Shown here one piece after another: positions 55,473 through 64,000 of a stretch of DNA of 64,000 nt. The position numbers were made by a program, and so were the translations under genes. Position 1 is the stretch's first letter; the number at the start of each line of letters is the position of its first letter. Origin of the DNA: Dryocosmus kuriphilus (lineage: Eukaryota > Arthropoda > Insecta > Hymenoptera > Cynipidae); NCBI GenBank assembly GCA_038277395.1, contig CM076194.1:114603417-114667416 (forward strand), given 5' to 3'. The notes below the pieces were generated by a model that did not search any database, was not told the DNA's origin, and was given only the letters and a program-made list of their open reading frames with translations.

Positions 55473-56065
55473 TCAGGCACCGGATTGCTCAAGATCCGAA
55501 GGTTTGACTCCGCGAGTTGTCAGATCAGCTGGGTTTTCTTTACTCTGTACATATTTTCCATTCAGCCGAGGGTAGCTCGGTTTGAATGAAAGATACGCGA
55601 TTTGCAACGAAGGTTTTCCAGTGGCAGGGATTTTTTCGTAGCCAAGCAAGGACAATTTGGCTATCAACCAGGCGTAAACAGGTAATGCCTTGAGGTGAGG
55701 TAAGCTCTTTATGTGATAGACTAATTTCACAAGAAGAGCGGCAGCACCTAATTCGAGATTCGGGATGCTCATGGTTTTTACAGGGCTGACTTTAGTTTTC
55801 GCTATTAAGAGTGAGACCCTATAAGGAACTTCGTCGCTTGGAAGTCTGAGGTCACAGAAGCGGCGTACGCACGTGAAGAGGTGTCGGCGGCTCCGTGAAT
55901 TTGACCTTGGGAACCTGGAGAACTTCCTATCCAGTGTCTGATGGGAAGAGTTGAGACAGATGCAAGTGAATTACGATAATAATTCCAGCGTTCAGTAATT
56001 TCTTCGGGCAAAGGCGAATCCCAGTCACATTTTAAGATCCAGAGGTCTTGCATCAAGATTTTCAC
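55473..56065 (-). pseudogene. BEL/Pao RNase H region
   Basis: Two minus-strand frames, 55805-56065 and 55473-55772, cover the connection and RNase H domains. Seen are QIHGAADTSSRAYAAS (the usual D-A-S motif), MSIPNLELGAAALL and YVQSKENPADLTTRG. The frames are separated by a stop and a shift. Confidence 0.85.
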
Positions 56066-56778
56066 AGTGGCTGTGATGGGGGCGAGCCAGCCGAGAGGAT
56101 CGAATAATTGAGAAATACTCGACAGGATAGATCGTTTGTTGGGGTTCTCGATTGTAGGTTTGAGTTCAGTAACGCTAACTCCGAACGTTTCTGTAGCTGT
56201 ATTTCAACACAAACCCAGAGTCTTAACTGATTCGTTGGAAACGATGTGCTTATCAGCTTCACTCAACTGATGGCGATGTTGTAGCAACTCAGATTGGTTT
56301 GATGCCCACTTATCTAGCTCGATTCAGGCCGAAAATAAAAGTTCGCATAATTCATTTTGCTTTTTTATGGCAAGCTCAAGATCGTCTGCTCCCGCAAAGA
56401 TGTCGTCTACATAAGTATTATGTTGGAGATGTAACTCGCAGCAAGAGGGAATCGGTGAGATTTATCTAATACTAATTGAACGAGAGTACGAATAGCTAGA
56501 TATGAGGCACAAGCAGTGCCATAAGTGACCGTTGTCAGATGGTAATCAACAGGGCGCTGCTCAGAAGCAGGAGTCCAAAGAATTCTCTGCATATCCTGAT
56601 CATCAAGGTGGACCCTAATTTGCCGAAACATTTTGACGATATCCGCGGTATATATGTATCGATACTTTCGCCAATTTAAAAGTACTAGGGAGATGTCACT
56701 TTGATAGGCAGGACCTACCATGAGAAATTCATTTAGATAATGCTGCTCAGAAGTTCGTCGGAACGCATTGAAAACCAC
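56062..56778 (-). pseudogene. BEL/Pao reverse transcriptase region
   Basis: The frame 56407-56778 contains LNEFLMVGPAYQ, YTADIVKMFRQIRV and TTVTYGTACASYLAIRTL, hallmarks of BEL reverse transcriptase. The YVDD catalytic box is encoded at about 56402-56413 but lies in a shifted frame. Further minus-strand stops follow at about 56320 and 56200, the second a TGA where the family has Trp. The enzyme would not be produced. Confidence 0.88.
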
Positions 56779-57199
56779 GCGAAATTTCCACTAAGTGGGA
56801 GTGAATAAAACTACAGGGTGATGCGAAATGTACCATGCTCGTGGATTGTATATTTGAGATTCTGAAATTCTCTCCATGTGTCCCAGTTCCCCATAAACTT
56901 TCATAAAATCTCGATAAGCTTAGGCAAGTTTAGGATCTTTGTAAAATCGACGATGGGTATTCGAGAGAGAATGAAGGGCTATCCGCTGCGTTTCTATGGA
57001 AGAAAGTGGAGGTTGCGATTTTAAAGGGAGGCGAACTGTATACCGTCCATCAGGTGTTCGAAAATGCTTATCTGAGAAAAGGTGTTCACATGCCTCATTC
57101 TCTGCTTTAAATTTCTTTGAAGTGGGACTGCTTCCTCCACTTACCGAAAACGTTGAAGCGTTTCTTGAAGATCATCGTCAGAGGCGCGATGCATAACTG

Positions 57200-57550
57200 T
57201 ACGTGGTACTGAAGAAGTGGGTACCGCCCGCTGTGGGATGTTCGAATTTAACGGTCCCGAAACAATCCAACCTAGCGCGGTATCTTGCGCAATTAATTAA
57301 GATGGTGGAAATCGGCGTAACCCGTTACGGTTACGGTACGGTATCGGCCCCTAAAATAAGATCAATTGAGTCAGGTTCCAACAAATGAGGTCTGCCTTTT
57401 TATCATGATTCGCGTTAGAAATTACTTGCTTCGAAGGAACGAAGTGAATCGATGAATGATGCTTATCTCTACACATTGTGCATCTACGGTCGGATTGACA
57501 ATTTTGAAATCTATGGGAAACTAAGCAGTTAAAGCTTGAACGTAGGCGAC
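57200..57550 (-). pseudogene. BEL/Pao gag-protease linker region
   Basis: Minus frames retain a CxxC..H-like cysteine segment and a stretch where the aspartic protease would lie, but I could not place the catalytic Asp with confidence. Confidence 0.4.
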
Positions 57551-57554
57551 GCGC

Positions 57555-58600
57555 TTAATTGCGGCGTTCATAAGGAGACTTCGCAAGGTAATTCGGACAG
57601 GTATCGATATAATGTCCTCCATTAGAGAGCGAACATTTACGAAAGGCTGATTTACGAATTCTCGGGGTACTAGAGGGGTGGGGGGGCACTTGCATGCAAC
57701 ACTCGTTTGGAATTTGCTCGAAAATTTGATTGAGTAAGGACAGACCTTTTAATGGTTTTAGTGTCAGCCTCAATCATACCAAGTGCCTGAGAACGCTGTT
57801 CGAGAAACTCTAAGAAGTCGTCAAAACTGGGAAATCTTTTCAATTTATCAATATCTGTTGAGGATGTAGCAGCTTTAGAGGCAGCCTGACGATCTTTTAC
57901 ACTAAGGTCAGCCTCCCACAGCTAACAGAATTAAGGATCTAGACGGCTAGCTAAGACGCGCGCACAACCTACTCTGAGCTTCATCGTTAAACGCACGCAA
58001 AGCTTCCGCTGATTCCCGTTTCAAATATGGTAAATCCATCAAGGCAGTTAAGAGATTATTTACAGTCAAGTGAGGATTGGAAAATCGCACTTTCAAAGCC
58101 TGCCAGATTGGCGGATAATTCGCGTTGGTCGTAGTCACGTCTTTGACTAGATCAACTGCCGAACCCTTGAGACACGATTTTAAATACTGCAACTTCGTCA
58201 CGTTGCTTAATTGCGGTTTATCATGAACAAGAGAGGGAAATAGGTCACAAAAATTTTCCCAATCTTCGTAACGACTTGAGAATGACAGAAGATCTAGCTT
58301 GGGTTGTTTCGCGTTTCGAGGATTCAAGTCTGAATCATCCAACGGTCTAAGAATATGACGGGCAGCGTTTATCGAGGACGTATCAAATCGATTCAGAATT
58401 CACAAGATATCATTTTGGAAGGATTCATAAGCGTTTCCAATTTGACAAAACACGTCATCAGTTGTATAATGATCTGTAGCAGAATTTTCCCTTACAATAA
58501 TTTCGGCATGAGTAGCGCGAACCTCTTCCCAGATTTTTTCAATAGATGCGAGTCTTTTCTCGACAATATTGCGAGTAAGGCAACTTGATTAACTTGATTT
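57555..58600 (-). pseudogene. BEL/Pao gag
   Basis: The N-terminal part begins near 58600 and is broken by a TGA at about 58400. The frame 57947-58342 carries the conserved capsid-like segment seen as YEDWENFCDLF and LQYLKSCLKGSAVDLV. The frame 57555-57773 has the zinc-knuckle region GGHYIDTCPNY with the first CxxC pair damaged, and SPYERR. Gag would package the element RNA in cytoplasmic particles. Stops and shifts disable it. Confidence 0.85.
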
Positions 58601-58829
58601 CCTCCGACCGAGAGTTTTGAAGAACGATTAACCCTCTTAAAGATATAGGTGCCATGATACTTCACCGTCTATCGCTACTTAATTGAAAGGGAGATTGGAA
58701 TTGTCCAATTAAAGAGAAAAACGAGAGGGGATATTATGAGCCCAATGCACCATAAACAAAATACAAAATGACAAAAGACCCAAATGATACCAAGGTTAGC
58801 CTCCCCAAAAAAACACCACACACTCTCTA

Positions 58830-58849
58830 AAATCCGGCTGGAATGACCA
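58830..58849 (-). other. Primer binding site of the BEL/Pao element
   Basis: One base inside the 5' LTR, the minus strand reads TGGTCATTCCAGCCGGATT. It is complementary, with about two mismatches, to the 3' end of an insect tRNA-Tyr as I remember it. The position and the TGG start fit a retroviral-type PBS. Confidence 0.65.
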
Positions 58850-58850
58850 A

Positions 58851-59517
58851 TGTTTAATTGAATTTATAATAAATAAAGAAAATATTGATAATAATAATTA
58901 ACTTAAAGATGAAAAGTCCGAGGAGAGAGGTGGGCCAAATGGAAGAAGAACAACCTTGTTAAGAGGGAAGACAAATAATGTTCATTACCTGGCATAAAAG
59001 ACCTCCACTCAACGAGTGGAGGAAAAAGTCCTTTACAGATCTAAAGTAAAATTAGGAAACACACCCATACTCACAGTAATCCAAAAAGAAACATCACCAA
59101 TCCAGAAAGGAACACAACCGATCCGCGAGAAAATACACACAATGCTGACAAGAATAATTACTACAAAGGTGGGACAGCCAACTTTGTAGAACGCCAAAAG
59201 AAAACGAACTACTTTGAAAACTGAATTCGCCTCCCGAAACAGCACTACTCACTCTGAGCTTTCATGCTCGACTCGTCAAAGTTTTCCATCAAGATAATAA
59301 ACCTTAACCCCTTCATAATCTCGCTTGAGTCGACGAGGCATGTCTATAAACCAAGGGTCTACAGACATACCTCCCCGAACAGTAGGAGCAATAAACCTTG
59401 TACCGTTCGAACTCAAGGGAAAGCGATCTTTCTTAACAATCACAAAATACATTAAATTAACTTGAATTATTTAAGAGAAAAGATCTAGAATTAGTATTAG
59501 GAATATTGCTCCGAACA
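58851..59517 (-). repeat. 5' LTR of the BEL/Pao element
   Basis: 667 bp, TG...CA on the plus strand, similar over its whole length to 53815-54443 with scattered substitutions. It keeps the ~45-bp segment (around 59350-59395) lost in the other LTR. Confidence 0.92.
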
Positions 59518-59599
59518 ATTGCTAAATTCGTTTTTCTCTCAAATGTTAGAAGATCTGGCAGTTCCTTGACTTAGCAAGCTCGAGAGAAATACCGCATAT

Positions 59600-59855
59600 A
59601 TATTTGTCATATGGTATCATATACAGAAAATGGAATTCACAAATGTGGTGGCGTATTTATCGGCGAAAGTCATATTTTAACTTGTGTAACTTGTGTTTAT
59701 GAGTTGAAACCACCATACAGCAATGCAGCGGTGGTAACTGGAACAATTATAGCCTCCTTCACGGAGGAAAGCCGCATAAGATAAGATCCACTTACGAATA
59801 ATCTTTCAATACGCTATGAAATTGGAGTTATGCCGGTGAATAACAATCTCTGTTA
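59600..59855 (+). pseudogene. Trypsin-like serine protease exon fragment, catalytic His lost
   Basis: The frame through HKCGGVFIGESHILTCVTCV matches the N-terminal part of chymotrypsin-fold serine proteases, where CGGS..I....LTAAHC is expected. Here the position of the active-site His in AAHC reads CVTC, so the His is absent. Just upstream, REIPH-like sequence (about 59586-59602) lies in another frame, and downstream a TAA interrupts the frame at about 59781. It may be an exon of a non-catalytic serine-protease homologue or a pseudogene. The Ser- and Asp-containing parts are not found in this window. It lies immediately beyond the BEL/Pao insertion. Confidence 0.65.
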
Positions 59856-60846
59856 ATATGTAAAGTAATTCTCATTCTAATCTTACATATGAAAGATTGT
59901 ATTTCGTTTTAACATACAAAAAAATTACCAAATAAAACCTTGCAAAAATTATAGTTATCTGCTCCAATACCTGTCAACTTAAATCAACAACCTATTAAAT
60001 TACCGAGTAGCGAGGTACGCAGTGGTGAGGAAGCACTGTTTTATAGATGTGTCTATAAATAAGGAAAAAACTCAATTTTTGATACTTTGAAAAAATGTAT
60101 TTTACAATGTACAGCGCTCTTACTTGTGTTTTGAAGGATGGCGCTCGACTGAGCAGTCGATAACGAATTTGCACAATAGACAAAGAAGGGAAAGGCTCTT
60201 GTGAAGTCAGTAGCTTTTAGTGAATATAGGAAGATTTTACTTGTATAACATTGAATATATAATTCTTTTATAGCACTCGATTAAAAACTATAGACTTTCC
60301 TTTGTAACCCGATGGTGGGAATCCGTTAGTTAAACATGGTGAGGTAATAGGCACTGCTTTTAATCTTATAGATGGACTCCCAGCTGTGCTATTGGGAGCT
60401 TTGGAATTTTTGCATCCGTTTATGAAACGTTGTACTTCATTTTGGGACAAGTAGATCAAAAAATGTGCGTAAAAATGTATTTTGAAGCGAAAAAATAGGT
60501 TTCTTTCAGGCATTATATGTTGAAGGCATTTTTGTATATAAGAGATTCTTTTCTCAAAAGCATTATTATCGATTTAATAAAGTTCCCCTTGACAAAGTTC
60601 TTAAAAAAAAAGAGATGATTTAACTCATCTCCCTAGCTGGAAAGCAGAAGTTTCCTGACGAAAATCAGCGTAGAATTTGCCTTTGCTTACGCAACACAGT
60701 TTTTTCAATAATCAAGCGGTTTTTTAGTGATTCGTAAATTCCAAGTATAATCATTAAAAACAAAATAAAAAAAAGATTAATATTTTATATTAAAGTGATG
60801 TTTGTAAAAGTGTTAGAAAGTTCTTAAATTTTTTGAAAATATAAAT
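59856..60846. other. No gene assigned; one unrecognised minus frame
   Basis: A minus frame of 81 codons (60268-60513) has a more coding-like composition than its surroundings, but the complementary plus strand is also partly open (to about 60450). Neither shows a motif I recognise. It may belong to the Polinton-type element that follows. Confidence 0.3.
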
Positions 60847-61260
60847 ATGTGCGATAAAAGATTGTTTGACGCCATGATGGCATTTGCTGCATCTGACGAC
60901 CAAAAAGCCGCAATGGCTGGACTAGAGGCAGTTTTAGTGAAGTACTCGTTGGTTAATCGGTTAGAGAAAATGATGGATAATGCCATCAAAATCCGTTGAA
61001 AAAGGACACTGGACCGTTGTATTCCAGCAACTATTAATCTAAAGCAGACATTGGAGCATGTCATACAAAGTGCTTAAGAATCAGTAGGTTAGTAGAAAAC
61101 ATTTTAAAAATTTTAATATAGCATAATAATCATTAAGTTATTATGTATTTAAATAATAAATTTCTACTTTTTCCGCCATAGAATTATGCATCGCTGAAGG
61201 GTCTCAAAAGAAAAGGAAGTTGGAGGGCAAAAGGGCAGAACCCCCTAAAAAAAATAAGTA
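60847..61260 (+). CDS. Small unknown protein, possibly two exons, with C-terminal basic segment
   Basis: It begins at the ATG at 60847 and reads 50 codons rich in Ala, Met and charged residues (helix-like), to a TGA at 60997-60999. The same frame continues with protein-like sequence to a TAA at 61075-61077. A candidate intron with GT near 61070 and AG at about 61180 would join it in frame to an exon with SQKKRKLEGKRAEPPKKNK, a strong nuclear-localisation-like segment ending at 61260. The TGA could be a decayed Arg codon (CGA). The splice donor is weak. I do not recognise the family. Its position upstream of a Polinton-type polymerase suggests it is an element gene. Confidence 0.4.
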
Positions 61261-61277
61261 AACGAGGCCTTAAAATT

Positions 61278-61805
61278 TTGACGCAGATTGTTATAACCCT
61301 AAATCACGACGAGGAAATCAAACCGGCAGCTGCTATCGAGCGCGATCCACGAAATAAAAGGAACATCCCTGCAGCGACGAGACCTAATAATAAGGTCCCT
61401 ATTCAAACAATTGTGTTGGATAGTGACGATGACACAGCTACTCAGACTCAACAACACTCACAAAAACAAAACGAATTACAAAAAAAGGAACAAGAAGGCG
61501 CTGCGGCAATAGAGAATTTGATAAAAAATAAGCGTGCAGCGGCAAAATTGTTGAAGCAGAGGAAGGTTATGGAGAGAGAAAAATGTCTGCAGAGGATCAA
61601 AAAGATGCGATCGAGAGGATTTAAAAAAAAAGCAGTCAGCATCGATGTCAAGGAGCAGCAACGGAAGTTGGTTCAGGAGGCAAAGGCGGCGAAGAAGCGA
61701 AAAAATCAAGAAAACATTGCTAAGGAGAATGCCTATGTTCTCCTCAAAAACAATGTGAGGAGGATCACCAAAGATGTGAAGACGCAGTTGAAACAGCCAA
61801 ATTAA
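61278..61805 (+). CDS. Basic coiled-coil protein with a SUMO-interaction-like motif (unknown)
   Basis: The open frame runs about 175 codons to the stop at 61805. The frame is open upstream too and has no early ATG, so the true start is unknown and may be in an upstream exon. Residues about 39-53 contain PIQTIVLDSDDDTA, a hydrophobic IVL followed by acidic residues as in SUMO-interaction motifs (inference from pattern). From about residue 60 on it is Lys/Arg/Glu/Gln-rich and likely forms a long basic helix or coiled coil (AAAKLLKQRKVMEREK, AKAAKKRKNQENIAKEN). DNA-binding or a structural role is possible. It ends 55 bases before an AT-rich spacer that has an intron-like acceptor (TTTTTTCAG at 61895-61903). 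Confidence 0.5.
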   Translation: MTQIVITLNHDEEIKPAAAIERDPRNKRNIPAATRPNNKVPIQTIVLDSDDDTATQTQQHSQKQNELQKKEQEGAAAIENLIKNKRAAAKLLKQRKVMEREKCLQRIKKMRSRGFKKKAVSIDVKEQQRKLVQEAKAAKKRKNQENIAKENAYVLLKNNVRRITKDVKTQLKQPN

Positions 61806-61903
61806 TGTATTAAATACATTAATATATATATATAAAATTATATAAAATGATCTAAATCTATTGTTTATATTGACGTTTTTATTTATTGATTTTATTTTTT
61901 CAG

Positions 61904-62135
61904 AATGTCAGAAGGCCATAAACAACATAATGGTGGTCCAAGCTGGTGCTGGGTTGCAGTCTCCAGCTATCGCGGGACCCTCCAGAGAATCAAAACCACC
62001 AGGGGCATCACCACAGGATATAACGGACGTACAGGTCAACGCTCCACCATCTCAGGCTGCAGAAACCTTCCAGAGCCCCAGAAACGTCAGGTGCAGAGAC
62101 GCACAACCTGGATGATGCCCAAGGTAGGAATGAGA
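61904..62135 (+). other. Open, Pro/Ser/Ala-rich region upstream of the polymerase
   Basis: All three plus frames are largely open here, with composition rich in Pro, Ser, Gly and Gln. It begins after an acceptor-like TTTTTTCAG and could be a disordered N-terminus that joins the polymerase frame at about 62100. Which frame is used cannot be told by eye. Confidence 0.35.
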
Positions 62136-64000
62136 GAGTAATAATTCACCATTCATTTGTAAAATTAGTGAGAGTGAATATCATGTTCGCGGCTTTTCGT
62201 GATTTATTTGAATATCTGTCTGACTGGTGCGATCCAAACGATGTAGTAGGTTAAGTGTTTTATTCTGACAGATTTGGGAAAGGGGTTGCCTGGAAGGCTT
62301 TCATTCCATTAAAAGACTTGTCTTTTGAAGACCTGTGGAACCTTGTTGCAAAAGTTGTAGAAAGTGCCACAGGTTTTGAAATAGATGATACATATTTTTC
62401 ATGTTGAAATGAAACGTATCCAGGTGCCCGCCGGTAAAGGTCGCTTTCAATTACAAGCAGATATTTTCAAACGTTCGGTCCTGACGATAGATAGCAAGGA
62501 AAATATGTGTTTGTCCTAGGCTATTGTGGCTGCAATAGCTCAGATTGCTATAATTTTCTATAATTATAATAGCTTTGGGTCAGGGAAAGAGATAACTTTT
62601 TATTATGGTAGTTCAGAAATTACTAGTAAAGGGGGGATAGTTAAATAAAATATTTATTTGCTTTATGAGGCTGCCCCAAAATATCATTATTCTGCAATTC
62701 TGGAATTAATAGCGGCGGGGGGAAGCAGAAATGTTTGTGCACCCTGTAATAAGGCATATATAAAATCAGAAAGTCATTTATGCTCAATTAAATATAACGC
62801 TTGTCATGCTTCAACACACTGTAATAAGGAATTTTGGAATACACAAACGGGGAATTAAATGTGAATCATGTCTTAGGTCCTTTTGTGAGCCTACATGCAT
62901 GAGTACGCATTTGCTTCCCGATTCATATAGCAAGGGATGAATTATTTGCTCAGTATTAAAAATTTGCAATGGTTGCTCAAAGCTAATTAATAACTGACAA
63001 GTAAAGGATCATAAATGTGTGTTTTCAAACCGCCGTACATGTAAACAAGTTCGTTCAGATAACCATTTATGCTACATAACACCCGATGAGAATTCATTTC
63101 ATGATAAAAAAAGTAGCTTACATTTTTTATGACTTTGAAACCCAACAAAGTGAATCTGTCGTTAGTCAGGAATCTACCAAAATACACGTGCCTAATTTGT
63201 GTGTTACACAACAGGCATGTGTTGATTGTATGGATGATCCTGATCCAAATGTATGTTGTAAGTGGTGTGGAATGAGACAGTATGTTTTTGATAAGAATCC
63301 GGTATCGGAGTTTACTAAATTTGCTACATGAAAAATGAAGCATTTTACAGAAACTGTGTGCATAGCACATAACTCGAAAGGGTTTGATACTCAATTTATT
63401 CTTGAGCACCTAATTAACGAAAAAAGACTCAGAAATTTACCCAAGATTATTTTAAATGGCTCAAGTATCCTTTTGATGAAGGTAAATCAAACTCGTTCTA
63501 TAGATAGTTTGAATTACCTTCACATGCCTCTAAGTCAGTTACCAAAAGCTTTCGGCTTGGAAGAGGCAAAAAAGAGTACATTTCCCCACTTATCTAATTC
63601 TCCTGAGAATCAAGAGTACATTGGCAAAATTCTGGATGAAAAATATCTTCACCTGATACAATGTCTCGTGAGGCTTGGAAGTCATTTTATGAGTGGTATA
63701 ATGCATAGCTTTCAGATAATTATTTCTTAAAGTTCGCGGTGCAGAACCTTTTGTTGAAAGCATCACAATTGCATCGGCTTGCTCTAAAGTTTTCAGAAAA
63801 AATCATCTGAAAACTAATCATACAGGCATTATACCAAATCGTGGATATAGACGGGTTCGCAATCAGTCACGAAAAGCCATCGAATGGTTATTATCCCAAG
63901 AACACCAACAGAATATTGAAATTATTCACGCAGGTAGGACACGAGAATTTAGAATACCAGAAGGTTCACTTTTCGACGGTTACTATGAGAATGAAAGAGT
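62136..64000 (+). pseudogene. Protein-primed family-B DNA polymerase of Maverick/Polinton type, broken, runs off the window
   Basis: DNA-dependent DNA polymerase that would copy the element genome from a protein primer. Pieces in order: an N-terminal region at 62136-62410 (SDWCDPNDVVG, ESATGFEIDD) with TAA at about 62251; FQLQADIFKRSVLTIDS with ENMC at about 62447-62515; a cysteine-rich stretch (62660-62930) with CAPC, C-H and CESC-type pairs; exonuclease motif I as IFYDFETQ (63122-63145) and motif II as AHNSKGFDTQFI (63367-63402); then FGLEEAKKSTFPHL and SFYEWYN to about 63700. After a deletion and frame change another frame resumes near 63754 with TIASACSKVFRKNHL and continues past 64000. 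The palm motifs lie beyond the window. Several stops and shifts make this copy inactive as read. Confidence 0.85.

Larger units (their letters stand above)
53810..59522 (-). mobile_element. BEL/Pao LTR retrotransposon, full length but inactive
   Basis: Two LTRs (53815-54443, 58851-59517) flank ~4.4 kb whose reading direction is minus. The 5-bp duplication ATTGC is present at both edges (53810-53814, 59518-59522). The order gag, zinc knuckle, protease region, reverse transcriptase, RNase H, integrase is that of BEL/Pao. All frames are broken by stops and shifts, and most of the integrase core is deleted. Confidence 0.93.

Noticed and set aside
56996..57388. Plus-strand frames inside the BEL/Pao element
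   Set aside because: Antisense to the protease/reverse transcriptase region; no motifs.

Overview
The window looks like repeat-dense, AT-rich chromosomal DNA from an arthropod, most likely an insect. There are no bacterial operons, and the recognisable coding pieces are eukaryotic transposons (hAT, mariner, BEL/Pao, Maverick/Polinton) plus one trypsin-like exon fragment. I cannot assign an order or species. I found no intact single-copy host gene. Almost everything that can be interpreted is mobile DNA, much of it nested.

Layout. At 0.2-1.9 kb lies a nested pair of terminal-inverted-repeat (TIR) elements. At 4.4-10.2 kb is a giant inverted repeat built from copies of a 1.2-1.3 kb unit whose head is a cluster of GC-rich hairpins (called here the 'hairpin-head element'). 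At 11.1-16.7 kb are three TIR elements: a MITE with a 5-bp target duplication, an element carrying about 80-bp tandem repeats, and a GTTAC-rich hAT-like foldback holding a MITE. At 17.1-19.3 kb is a decayed hAT element with a transposase C-terminus. More hairpin-head copies lie at 19.7, 34.1, 41.8 and 48.9 kb. The 23-31 kb and 36-40 kb stretches carry several long foldback elements. At 41.27-43.83 kb is a non-autonomous hAT (8-bp TSD ATATTCGG) with a hairpin-head copy inside it. At 44.80-48.15 kb is a nearly intact autonomous hAT (8-bp TSD CTCAGAAA) whose transposase has one frameshift in an A7 run.

In the last 14 kb there is a small hAT MITE (50.4 kb), a deleted mariner sitting inside a 28-bp minisatellite (51.7 kb), a 138-bp tandem repeat (52.9 kb), and a full-length but dead BEL/Pao LTR retrotransposon on the minus strand (53.8-59.5 kb, TSD ATTGC). 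A trypsin-like fragment without the catalytic His follows at 59.6 kb. From 60.8 kb to the window edge is the start of a Maverick/Polinton-type element with small basic ORFs and a broken protein-primed family-B DNA polymerase that runs off the end.

The main candidate for something undescribed is the hairpin-head element. It has at least eight full or partial copies, no recognisable transposase, a head of five GC-rich hairpins, four internal ~154-bp repeats, an asymmetric ACATTCTCATC terminal motif, and a paralogous empty site inside the 41-kb hAT that fixes its ends. Much of the 4.4-10.2 kb palindrome core looks scrambled and could be an assembly artefact. Family assignments come from reading motifs, not from searches.
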